From positions 186,001 through 250,000 of the forward strand of contig JAVEZQ010000001.1 of assembly GCA_034002905.1 (NCBI GenBank): 64,000 nt of DNA. Reading direction: 5' to 3'. This stretch comes from UBA8914 sp034002905 (GTDB taxonomy: Bacteria; Pseudomonadota; Alphaproteobacteria; UBA9219). Position numbers and translations under genes: made by a program. Under the pieces are notes generated by a model. That model searched no databases, was not told the DNA's origin, and saw only the letters and a program-made list of their open reading frames with translations. Below are positions 1 through 7,767 of the stretch, piece after piece; positions within the stretch are counted from its first letter, which is position 1, and every line of letters begins with the position of its first letter.

Positions 1-223
1 ATGAAGCGCGGATTTTATCGAGGCGGACGGCATAAAGGCGTTCAAAAATATCCTTGCCCTCACCATGTGTCGGTGCGCGGCCATTCTGTTCATAGAACCG
101 TTCAATATCTTCAAACCCAGCAATGATCCGCTCTTCACGAGCCGTGCGTGCCCCAGCTCCTTTTTTAGGGGCACTAAACCCATCAAGCTCTGCGCGGAGT
201 TCGTCTAAATCCAAATCAGTCAT
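1..223 (-). CDS. Probable GIY-YIG nuclease family protein (N-terminal part only)
   Basis: About 74 residues of an open frame run off the left edge of the window. The start ATG overlaps the last 8 bases of the upstream helicase gene, so it is translationally coupled as the last visible gene of the methylase operon. The acidic N-terminus with a PKKG patch, then REERIIAGFEDI and GRAPTHG...IFERLYAVRLD, resembles N-terminal extensions of GIY-YIG family proteins that I know from beside methylase/helicase pairs. The catalytic GIY-YIG part is not in the window, so the family call is by resemblance and context. Confidence 0.55.
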   Translation of the reverse strand, partial: MTDLDLDELRAELDGFSAPKKGAGARTAREERIIAGFEDIERFYEQNGRAPTHGEGKDIFERLYAVRLDKIRAS

Positions 224-2273
224 AACGTCCTTCGTCCTTAAACCTTACAAATGCCGCTGCACCTTCAGCCATGCGCTTTTCCCAAGGATCAGCCGAGTCG
301 AGGGCTGGCAAGCGACCGCGTTCTTTTTTGAACTTTACCGCACGAGCCGCCAATTCTTTAGCGTCTTCTGGCGATAGCTGCGTTTTTTTAGCGGCGATAA
401 CTTTGGCCACTTGTTTGAGGCTGTCCTCATTCATCGCTTTGGAAAGGATGGCATAGGCCTCGCTGAACGGATTGATCCGATCAATGAGATCAATGTCCAG
501 TTCGCGCACGTCCATCGCAAATTTCCGAACGCCGTCTATGAGGGCGGTGTTTCCTGCCCGTTGACCGTCATCCGTAGGATTAAGGGCTTTTTTAGCCTGC
601 TGCGTGATATTGAGGGCAGCGATAGCGTGTTGGCGCACGGCTTCGTGATCCTCCGCATCCAGTTCGGGATATTTATCTTTTACAATTTTGCCCATGCGGA
701 TCTGTGTCAGCTCTTCTGGCACCGTTTCTTCATCAAACAGGCCGCGTTCAAGCGCAGGTTTGTCTTGCACGAAGGCCGCGATCACCTCGTTTAAATCTTC
801 TTGGCAGATGCGGGAGGCTTCTTTGCTCTTGGGTTCGGCAAGACCTTTGATTTCAATCTGCACCTGACCTGTTTGGGCGTTGTAGCCAATGTTTGCTTTT
901 GAAGGATCATATCCGCCCTCGCCATAGTCAAAGCCTTCAACAGGGCCGCTGTCGGTGTTCTTGGGTGTGAAGTTGAACTTGGGCGCAAGAACCTGTTCCA
1001 TAAGAAGGCTGGCCGCGATGGCTTTCAGCGTATCGTTGATTGCGTCTGTGACTTTTTCTTCCGAGGCATCGGGTTCCGCGATCAAATTGGTGAACTTGGT
1101 GCGGGTCTTGCCTTTGGCGTCGCGCGTGGCGCGGCCAATGATCTGAATGATTTCTGTGAGGCTGGAACGATAACCCACGGTGAGGGCATGTTCGCACCAT
1201 ATCCAGTCGAAGCCTTCCTTGGCCATGCCCAGCGCGATGATGATGTCAACGTGATCGCGGTTGTCTTTCTGCGCGGGGTCTTTCAAAGCCGTCAGAACCT
1301 TTGAATGACGGTCGGGGCCGTCATCGACCAAATCAGCAATCTTTAGTTTTGTGCCGTCAGGCAACTCAACAAGATCAAACCCCGTGACAGGGTCTTTGCC
1401 TTTCCACGTTCCCAGCGCGTCCATAATCTCGCTGACTTCCGTTGTCTTGCCGCGCTGGGTGCTTTCGCGCGAGTTGACGTTCGGGATGTGAACGATGGTT
1501 TTCAGGTTTGGGTCAAGAACTTCCGCGATCTCCTCGATATAGGAGCCGCTGTAGAAATAATAGCCGATGTCCAGCTGCTTGAGATACTGATAGCCGTTAA
1601 GCTGCTCATAATAAGTGTAGGTAACAGTTTCAAAATGCGCCTCGTCTTGTGGTGAAAGGACGGGCATGGCGTCGCCACGGAAATAGGAACCCGTCATCGC
1701 CACGATATGAACTTTTTCGCGACCAATAAGCTGGGTAACGATAGCACCAAGAATGCTGGTTTCGTCGGCGCTCACATGGTGGAACTCATCGACGGCAATC
1801 AGGCAATCGTCAAAAGCCGCTATGCCGAAACGCTCGACCGAGAAACGGAACGTGGCATGGGTGCAAACCAAAATGCGGTCGTTGCTATCAAGGAAAGCCT
1901 TAACTGAGCCGATCTTGCCGCCGTTATCATCCCCCGGCGCGTTGCATAGGTTCCATTGCGGAGCGACTTCCCAATCCGCCCAAAAACCATATTTGCTCAA
2001 CGGCTCGTTGTTAAAGCTGGAGCCAATCGATTTTTCAGGGACAACAATGATCGCCTTCTTCAGTCCCTGATTGTGCAGCTTGTCCAGCGCAATGAACATC
2101 AAAGCGCGGCTTTTACCAGAGGCGGGCGGCGATTTAATGAGCAAATATTGCTCGCCGCGCTTTTCATAAGCGCGTTCCTGCATGACGCGCATGCCCATTT
2201 CATTGGCTTTGGTTGAGCTGCCGTTGCAAGCGTAGTTGACGGAAACGGAAGGGATGGATTTTGGGGTGGTCAT
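216..2273 (-). CDS. SF2 DEAD/DEAH-type helicase of a restriction-like operon
   Basis: A 685-residue superfamily 2 helicase/ATPase. The Walker A loop SPPASGKS is at about residues 48-55, the Walker B/DEAH-like box VDEFHH at about 161-166, motif III-like AMTGS at about 192-196, and motif VI QIIGRATR at about 377-384. The last 250 residues have no motif I recognise. Its ATG overlaps the stop of the HEPN-like gene (ATGA), and its own stop overlaps the start of the next gene, so the operon is tightly coupled. In this context it probably translocates on DNA for a restriction or anti-phage complex rather than doing general repair. That role is inferred. Confidence 0.85.
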   Translation of the reverse strand: MTTPKSIPSVSVNYACNGSSTKANEMGMRVMQERAYEKRGEQYLLIKSPPASGKSRALMFIALDKLHNQGLKKAIIVVPEKSIGSSFNNEPLSKYGFWADWEVAPQWNLCNAPGDDNGGKIGSVKAFLDSNDRILVCTHATFRFSVERFGIAAFDDCLIAVDEFHHVSADETSILGAIVTQLIGREKVHIVAMTGSYFRGDAMPVLSPQDEAHFETVTYTYYEQLNGYQYLKQLDIGYYFYSGSYIEEIAEVLDPNLKTIVHIPNVNSRESTQRGKTTEVSEIMDALGTWKGKDPVTGFDLVELPDGTKLKIADLVDDGPDRHSKVLTALKDPAQKDNRDHVDIIIALGMAKEGFDWIWCEHALTVGYRSSLTEIIQIIGRATRDAKGKTRTKFTNLIAEPDASEEKVTDAINDTLKAIAASLLMEQVLAPKFNFTPKNTDSGPVEGFDYGEGGYDPSKANIGYNAQTGQVQIEIKGLAEPKSKEASRICQEDLNEVIAAFVQDKPALERGLFDEETVPEELTQIRMGKIVKDKYPELDAEDHEAVRQHAIAALNITQQAKKALNPTDDGQRAGNTALIDGVRKFAMDVRELDIDLIDRINPFSEAYAILSKAMNEDSLKQVAKVIAAKKTQLSPEDAKELAARAVKFKKERGRLPALDSADPWEKRMAEGAAAFVRFKDEGRYD

Positions 2274-2896
2274 GATTGACTTGCCTTTTTCTTTTTAGAG
2301 TTTTTTACGTTTTCGTATTCCAGCAAAACGGCTTCGGCCCTGTTAAGTTCGGGATGATTTTCATTTTCTTCCAACAAAAATTTCAAATGTCCAAAACACC
2401 AGTCGTCGACTAGCTTAGGATATTCATAAAAAATACCTCTCGGACCCGGTTCACGGTTCTCAATTTCGTATGACCATAAGGATGTCAGACTTGTCCCTTT
2501 AGACAAACGCTGAACTTCAAATCTGAGTTTTTTTACTGTAGCAATCGTTAACCACTTGACCTGACTGTGAAAAAATAAAGTGCTTTCATGAGCGATGTAA
2601 TTTCTGGCAGCGACAGCCTCCTCTAAAGTAGCAACATCGTTGTCTGTAATGCCAGAGAGCTGCCCCAGAGATTTGACTGTTTGAGCCAACCACCGATCCT
2701 TAAAATTACTCCAAGCTTCTTTGAAACTGATTTCCTTGTTTTCTTTTAAGGAAGCTGAAACTTCTCCAGTCTGTAGTACCCACTTACACTGATTTTCAAA
2801 CAAGTGGCATATATGTAATGCTCTTCCTGCTGCAAGAAAGGATGCATCTGAAAGATCGGAGTTCTCAACGGGTTGATAGTCTGGGAACCAGCTCAT
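2270..2896 (-). CDS. HEPN-like protein with an Rx4H motif
   Basis: A 208-residue, mostly helical protein. It contains AARNYIAHE, in which R98-x4-H103 fits the Rx4-6H signature of HEPN RNases, with the polar Asn directly after Arg that many HEPN toxins have. The segment before it (a helix ending NQCKW, then a long charged helix) fits the HEPN four-helix layout. The C-terminus ends in a Lys-rich tail (KNSKKKKA). It overlaps both neighbours by 4 bases (ATGA), the methylase upstream and the helicase downstream. It may be the toxic or RNA-cutting arm of the system. It could instead be a specificity or structural subunit, because only the short motif supports the call. Confidence 0.6.
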   Translation of the reverse strand: MSWFPDYQPVENSDLSDASFLAAGRALHICHLFENQCKWVLQTGEVSASLKENKEISFKEAWSNFKDRWLAQTVKSLGQLSGITDNDVATLEEAVAARNYIAHESTLFFHSQVKWLTIATVKKLRFEVQRLSKGTSLTSLWSYEIENREPGPRGIFYEYPKLVDDWCFGHLKFLLEENENHPELNRAEAVLLEYENVKNSKKKKASQS

Positions 2897-5676
2897 GATT
2901 TCATTTTCCCCCGTTTCACACTGGGATTTTTCTGGGCTTCGGTCATTTTGGTATAAAGCTCGAATAGCTTTTCGAGGCGTTCAGTATCGTTTTTGAAGCG
3001 GCGACCGATATAGATGCGCTCTAGAACCTCATCGTTACGCTCGTGGGCGCGGCGTAAATCGTCTGGCATATTGTCTGGATCATAGAGATCGGCAATCGTA
3101 GCAGGGAAATGGGCCTCGCGTGCCAGCAGAATGTCTTCGGCACAGTGCGTAAGATCGGCTTTGTTTTTTCCCGTAAGCGCAGGAACTGGAAATGTGTTCC
3201 AGCCGAGGGTGTTGGAATACGAGAAGTCAGTTCGCAACCGTGAACAAACAGTTGCTATCCAAACCAAATGAAGGCGTGATGCAATTATTCCTAAATTCCA
3301 AAGAGGTGCATCGTAGAGCGCAAAGGCTTTTTCTTGAACGATGCACGTTGGCTCTAACAATCCAACTGGTAGATATGGTCTATTCTCAGAACTGACGCGT
3401 GGAACAATCATGGTGCACTCCGCTGCTGTCGTTTGCTCGCGGAACTTATAAGGCGTGTCGGCTAGTTTTTGCGCTGACTTGTCCTGTTTTGCCGCACGCC
3501 TTGCAGAGGAAACCCCTTTAATACGAGCGGCAATTTGAGGTATCCGCATCGCGGCTTCTACATCCTTGTCTTCAATCCATAAGCAAGCACGTGGTGAAGC
3601 CGTAATAAACTCCTTAGAACCATAGAATGAACGAATAAATCTCTTGGATTTTGGTTCTTCTGCAACCATCTGATCAGCTTCGATTTGCGAGAAAATCAAG
3701 GCTGCTCCATAGTAAGGATGATTGCCAAATTGCATGGGAGTAACTTCTGACAATGGTCTGGCGCTTGGCTCAACCTCAACGTTCTGACCTGAAACCAAAT
3801 AAGCATTGATGTTAACAGCTTCTTTTACCTCTATACGGTCGTTTTCGCTGATTGAATAAAGCCGACCCATTTTTTCAGCATGGTTTGATATTCCAACAAT
3901 CGCTACAGTTACCCCCGCATTGTGGCTTGCCAGATTTGCCCATTTGAAGCTGGTATGGGCAAATGCAATTTTATGCCCTGTTCTGAAAATGAGCGGCCAT
4001 AAGATCGGCACCTGCTGGCCTTGGCATATGGAATTGGTGGATACGAAAGCGGTTACCGTATTTGTCTTTATGCCGTAATCTGCAGCCTTCATGAACCACC
4101 CAGCGACATAATCGAGTGATTTCCAATTTTTGGCACGATGATCAAAAATTGTTTTTAGATCTGCTTTTTGTTTATCGGATTGCCATTTACTCCCTAAATA
4201 TGGAGGATTTCCGCATATATAAGTCTCTCCACCTTCATTCTCAAAATCAATCTGCGCCTGATCTAGCGGCGTGCTAAAGAGATCATCGCCCTGCAATTTG
4301 ACCGCCGTGCCTGTCGGCGGGCAAACCGAGAGCCAATCAATCCGCAGTGCGTTCCCGCATGTGATCCAGTTTTGCGTATCGAGCGGCAGAAACTCGGCAA
4401 GAGCGAGGTTCTGCCCACGATACAAAACATCGCATTGGAACTCGGCGATGATAAGAGCAAGGCGAGCAATCTCTGCCGCAAAGTCTCTCAGCTCTATACC
4501 GCGAAAATTGGTGAGGGGAATGTCGCTGTTGCGATCTGGTTCGCCGCGTCGTTTGTTGATTTGCGCCTCGATCTTCCGCATTTCCTTATAGGCAATGACC
4601 AAAAAGTTACCCGAACCGCAGGCCGGATCGAACACGCGGATTTTTGCCATCCGGTTACGAAGATTGAGAAGCTTACGGGAATTGTCACCTGCTTCTTCCA
4701 ATTTCTCGCGCAAATCGTCCAAGAAAAGCGGGTTCAAAACTTTCAGAATGTTCGGGACGCTGGTATAGTGCATCCCCAACGCGCCGCGCTCTTCATCATC
4801 CGCCACGGCTTGGATCATTGAACCAAAGATGTCGGGGTTGATCCTCGTCCAATCCAGTTTTCCAACATGAAGGATGTAAGAACGCGCAATCTTGCTGAAA
4901 CGCGGGGTTTCTGTGCTGCCCGAAAACAGGCCGCCGTTCACATAAGGGAAGATGTCCGCCCATCGCGGCAAATTGGCCGTGGCGCGCTCCGCAATCTTCG
5001 TGTTCATGGCGCGGAAAATCTCGCTGATCACCTCATGGGTGTTGGACGAGTCCGGCGCACTCATTTGATCAATGGTTGCGGTAAAGAGGCCCGTGCCGTT
5101 AAAAATATCCGTATCTTCGGCAAAGAAGCAGAAAATCAGCCGCGCCATGAAATGGTTCATGTCGTGGCGACGTTTTTCTGTTCCCCATTCAGGGTTATGC
5201 CGCAACAGCTCGACGTACAATTTATTCAGGCGGCTGGTCGCCCGAATGTCGAACGCATTTTCGCTGATCTGCTTGACGGTCGATATTCCCGCCAAGGGCA
5301 GAAAGAAACCGAAGTGATCGGGAAAATCCTTGTACACGCAGGCGATGGCTTCACCGCTGGTCAGGTCTTCGGCCTGAAACTCTTCGCCGTCCGTGGCGAG
5401 AATGAACTTGGCCTTTTGACGTTCGGTTGCTGGGCTGCTTTTCAAGCGCTCCAGCGTTTTAAGCACGTCCCCTGTGGGGCAGACGGCCATATGAATGTTG
5501 TTGTACTGAAGCACCCCGCCTTCGATGTCACTCTTGTTCGTGTTGCCGCTTTTCAGACGTTGAAGTGTTGTTGCCTTGTTGCCGAACGCTTCCAAAAAGG
5601 CATAGGGGAATTCTGCCGGATTAAAGGCCTGCTCTGCTAGTTCAGTAATGGCTTGTTCAATCTCAACAGCGTTCAC
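2893..5676 (-). CDS. MmeI-like class I SAM-dependent DNA adenine methyltransferase
   Basis: A 927-residue protein in the Type IIL (MmeI-like) mould: N-terminal domain, helical spacer, methylase core, target-recognition region and C-terminal tail. SAM-binding motif I (FDPACGSGNFL) is at about residues 348-358 and catalytic motif IV (CGNPPY) at about 488-493, as in N6-adenine methylases. I do not see the D...ExK nuclease motif that MmeI carries in its N-terminal domain, so cleavage may come from another operon protein. I chose the GTG start because it overlaps the HTH gene stop by 4 bases and has GAAGGGG about 9 bases upstream. An ATG at 5727 would add 17 residues inside the HTH gene. Confidence 0.85.
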   Translation of the reverse strand: MNAVEIEQAITELAEQAFNPAEFPYAFLEAFGNKATTLQRLKSGNTNKSDIEGGVLQYNNIHMAVCPTGDVLKTLERLKSSPATERQKAKFILATDGEEFQAEDLTSGEAIACVYKDFPDHFGFFLPLAGISTVKQISENAFDIRATSRLNKLYVELLRHNPEWGTEKRRHDMNHFMARLIFCFFAEDTDIFNGTGLFTATIDQMSAPDSSNTHEVISEIFRAMNTKIAERATANLPRWADIFPYVNGGLFSGSTETPRFSKIARSYILHVGKLDWTRINPDIFGSMIQAVADDEERGALGMHYTSVPNILKVLNPLFLDDLREKLEEAGDNSRKLLNLRNRMAKIRVFDPACGSGNFLVIAYKEMRKIEAQINKRRGEPDRNSDIPLTNFRGIELRDFAAEIARLALIIAEFQCDVLYRGQNLALAEFLPLDTQNWITCGNALRIDWLSVCPPTGTAVKLQGDDLFSTPLDQAQIDFENEGGETYICGNPPYLGSKWQSDKQKADLKTIFDHRAKNWKSLDYVAGWFMKAADYGIKTNTVTAFVSTNSICQGQQVPILWPLIFRTGHKIAFAHTSFKWANLASHNAGVTVAIVGISNHAEKMGRLYSISENDRIEVKEAVNINAYLVSGQNVEVEPSARPLSEVTPMQFGNHPYYGAALIFSQIEADQMVAEEPKSKRFIRSFYGSKEFITASPRACLWIEDKDVEAAMRIPQIAARIKGVSSARRAAKQDKSAQKLADTPYKFREQTTAAECTMIVPRVSSENRPYLPVGLLEPTCIVQEKAFALYDAPLWNLGIIASRLHLVWIATVCSRLRTDFSYSNTLGWNTFPVPALTGKNKADLTHCAEDILLAREAHFPATIADLYDPDNMPDDLRRAHERNDEVLERIYIGRRFKNDTERLEKLFELYTKMTEAQKNPSVKRGKMKS

Positions 5677-5876
5677 AGGTTGTCCCCTTCTACTTTCCTG
5701 TTGCCACGCTCTTGTTCTTTGATCCAACGGTCAATCTCGGCCTTCCGAAAGCGCCACGCGCCGCCAACCTTAAAACCGGGCAGCTTGCCCTCGGCGGCCA
5801 GACGATAGGCCGTTTTCTCGGCCAGCTTCAGGTAAAGAGCCAGCTCCTTAAGGGTGAATATGTCCGCGTTGACCAT
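5673..5876 (-). CDS. Excisionase-like helix-turn-helix protein (MerR/HTH_17 type)
   Basis: A 67-residue DNA-binding protein with the excisionase-family pattern: FTLKELALYLKLAEKTAYRLAAEGKLPGFKVGGAWRF followed by an acidic/basic helix (AEIDRWIKEQE). It is the first gene of the methylase operon, and its stop overlaps the methylase GTG start. Proteins of this type at the head of restriction operons can act as control (C-protein-like) regulators or as recombination directionality factors. The 10-bp phased repeats just upstream make autoregulation attractive. No strong Shine-Dalgarno is visible before the ATG. Confidence 0.75.
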   Translation of the reverse strand: MVNADIFTLKELALYLKLAEKTAYRLAAEGKLPGFKVGGAWRFRKAEIDRWIKEQERGNRKVEGDNL

Positions 5877-5900
5877 CTGTGCGCCCGAATCGGTGTTATT

Positions 5901-5940
5901 TGAGGATAATTCGGGAATTTAGGGGAATATTGGGGATACA
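5901..5940. promoter_or_regulatory. Four 10-bp phased repeats upstream of the methylase operon
   Basis: Four consecutive 10-base units share the pattern xGRGGAWAWW: TGAGGATAAT, TCGGGAATTT, AGGGGAATAT, TGGGGATACA. They begin 25 bases upstream of the HTH start codon and cover the expected promoter. One-helical-turn spacing suggests a multimeric protein lining one DNA face, probably the product of the first gene. Direct observation for the repeats, inference for the function. Confidence 0.5.
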
Positions 5941-6022
5941 GCAAGGTTTCGTTTCAGCCCGAGAACCCATTGGCTGGCCTTATGATTGTTTCTTCCTGTC
6001 AACGAAAGAGATGAGAATTAGG

Positions 6023-6478
6023 TTAGTCGTTCTCTTTTGCACCGTACGTAAGTTGCCAGTGAATTTCGTCTGAAGATGCGACGGTAAATCCAAGGCCTTC
6101 ATACAGCTTTTTTGCACGAGTGTTTTCTTTTAATGTTTGGAGCTTTAGCGTCTTGGAACTGTCGGTAGCCATTTTCATAAATTTCATTATTAATGCCGTC
6201 CCGATGCCCTTGCTCTGATATGGGGGAAGAATAAAGATTGGGCCGAACCAAATGTACTCATTTTTGTCTTGCCAACCGATTACACCCACATCGTTCCCAT
6301 CCCATCTAATAATATGAGGACTCCGTCCATCGAAATCCCTGTCTGCCGCCATGTCCTGCATTTTCTCATCCCACCCAAACATGGACTCTATAACTTTGCG
6401 ATAGGCGACATGATGCGCTTGCCTAAAGAAGGCCCGATCTTTTTCCGTCATTGGGATGAGGTCTATTTCCATGATCAT
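6023..6478 (-). CDS. GNAT family N-acetyltransferase
   Basis: A 151-residue acetyl-CoA-dependent acyltransferase. The acetyl-CoA loop (motif A) is at about 103-115, seen as ILPPYQSKGIGTALI, and motif B follows as NTRAKKLYEGLGF. AGGATAA precedes the ATG; an in-frame ATG two codons later is also possible. It is the last gene of the minus-strand biosynthetic-looking cluster. It could acetylate a pathway intermediate or the final product (self-protection), paired with the M20 deacylase encoded just upstream. The substrate cannot be read from sequence. Confidence 0.85.
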   Translation of the reverse strand: MIMEIDLIPMTEKDRAFFRQAHHVAYRKVIESMFGWDEKMQDMAADRDFDGRSPHIIRWDGNDVGVIGWQDKNEYIWFGPIFILPPYQSKGIGTALIMKFMKMATDSSKTLKLQTLKENTRAKKLYEGLGFTVASSDEIHWQLTYGAKEND

Positions 6479-6576
6479 TTATCCTAGGAGTGAATCTGTG
6501 CGTTAATACAATTTAACCAAGATATTTGGAGAACTCAAGAAGCCCAAAAACAGAAGCCCAAGAACTGTTAGCCACT

Positions 6577-7767
6577 TCAGAACCCAAGATTTCCCCACTT
6601 GGCTATCATCGTTTGATAGACGCGTGCTGCACGGTAAACCTCTTTGATCGGCACAAATTCGTTTGGTCTATGGGCTTGCTTTAACGAGCCAGGCCCAAAA
6701 ATTACTGTGGGAATATGACATACTTCAGAGAGGTGGCCGGCGTCAGATCCCCCTAAGAATGAATTGAAGGCTGCAGTCTTTCCGCACACTTCAAGAAATG
6801 ACTGCTCTAACATTCCGAGCTTATTACTAAAATTTTTGTGATGCTCAATATCCCATGCCAGCATTCCAGTTCCCTCATAGTCTTCAATGGAATAGGCCGC
6901 TCCGAAATTATCGCAAATAGTTTTTGCAGTGGACGTCAGCCCCCGTACAAGTTCGTTGCGATATTTTTCATCTTGAAACCTGAGATCAAGAGTGAATGAG
7001 CACTGATCTGGAACGCTTCCAGGGTGCTCTCCACCACAAATTTTGCCAACATTTACATTCGGAAACTCAGGAAAGAAGGCATCGTTTGCTTCTTTAATAA
7101 CGGTACTGCGAAAGGCGCAAATAATTTCAGAAGCGACGTGAACGGCGTTGACACCATTGGTATGGCATCCAGCATGAGATTTGACGCCGACAATGTTTAC
7201 AGTCTTCCACGCGTTTCCGAGGGACCTTTTAACAATCGTCATATCCGTGGGCTCTCCAACTATCGCAAAGGCTCCACAAATATCAAATTTACTGACTAAG
7301 AATTTTGTTCCGAATGCGCTATTCATCTCTTCATCTGCAACGAACTGAAAAACCACTGGCCTCAACATTCTTTCTTTACGAACCTCGGCGATTGTCGCCA
7401 AAAAGGCCGCTATTGAAGCTTTCATATCGCAGGCGCCAAGACCGTATATTTTGTCATCTCGCCGATGCGGCTTGAATGGGTCTGTTTCCCATCCGTCCCC
7501 AGCTGGCTTTGTATCCATGTGACCATTGAAAATCAGCGCGTCCTCATCGCCAAACACGTTGTCACCACCAAGAACGGCAATGACATTGGGACGGCCTTCT
7601 TCTAGAGAAAAAACCTCGTGTCGGACATTCAGTTTTTTCAGCATTTCACAAATGTAGTCGGCTATTCTCGCCTCTTTGTTGCGAGGGGTGTCGCTTGGTG
7701 TAGAAATGAGATCTTCTAAAATTTTTATTGGATCGCACGCTGAAGCGTTGCTTACGACATCAGCCAT
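6577..7767 (-). CDS. M20 family metallopeptidase/deacylase (ArgE/DapE-like)
   Basis: A 396-residue dinuclear zinc hydrolase of the acetylornithine deacetylase/succinyl-diaminopimelate desuccinylase family. The expected metal ligands and catalytic residues are present: NGHMDT, GLGACDMK, the catalytic pair in VADEEMNS, VGEPTD, and the C-terminal His in FGPGSLKQAHRPNE. Length matches the family. The start overlaps the upstream FAD-enzyme gene by 8 bases and has GAGG before it. In this cluster it probably removes an acyl group from an amino-acid-like intermediate. A housekeeping ArgE/DapE role is less likely given the neighbours. Confidence 0.85.
   Translation of the reverse strand: MADVVSNASACDPIKILEDLISTPSDTPRNKEARIADYICEMLKKLNVRHEVFSLEEGRPNVIAVLGGDNVFGDEDALIFNGHMDTKPAGDGWETDPFKPHRRDDKIYGLGACDMKASIAAFLATIAEVRKERMLRPVVFQFVADEEMNSAFGTKFLVSKFDICGAFAIVGEPTDMTIVKRSLGNAWKTVNIVGVKSHAGCHTNGVNAVHVASEIICAFRSTVIKEANDAFFPEFPNVNVGKICGGEHPGSVPDQCSFTLDLRFQDEKYRNELVRGLTSTAKTICDNFGAAYSIEDYEGTGMLAWDIEHHKNFSNKLGMLEQSFLEVCGKTAAFNSFLGGSDAGHLSEVCHIPTVIFGPGSLKQAHRPNEFVPIKEVYRAARVYQTMIAKWGNLGF

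Noticed and set aside
4867..5640. 257-codon plus-strand frame antisense to the methylase
   Set aside because: It overlaps the motif-bearing methylase and has no recognisable protein features.
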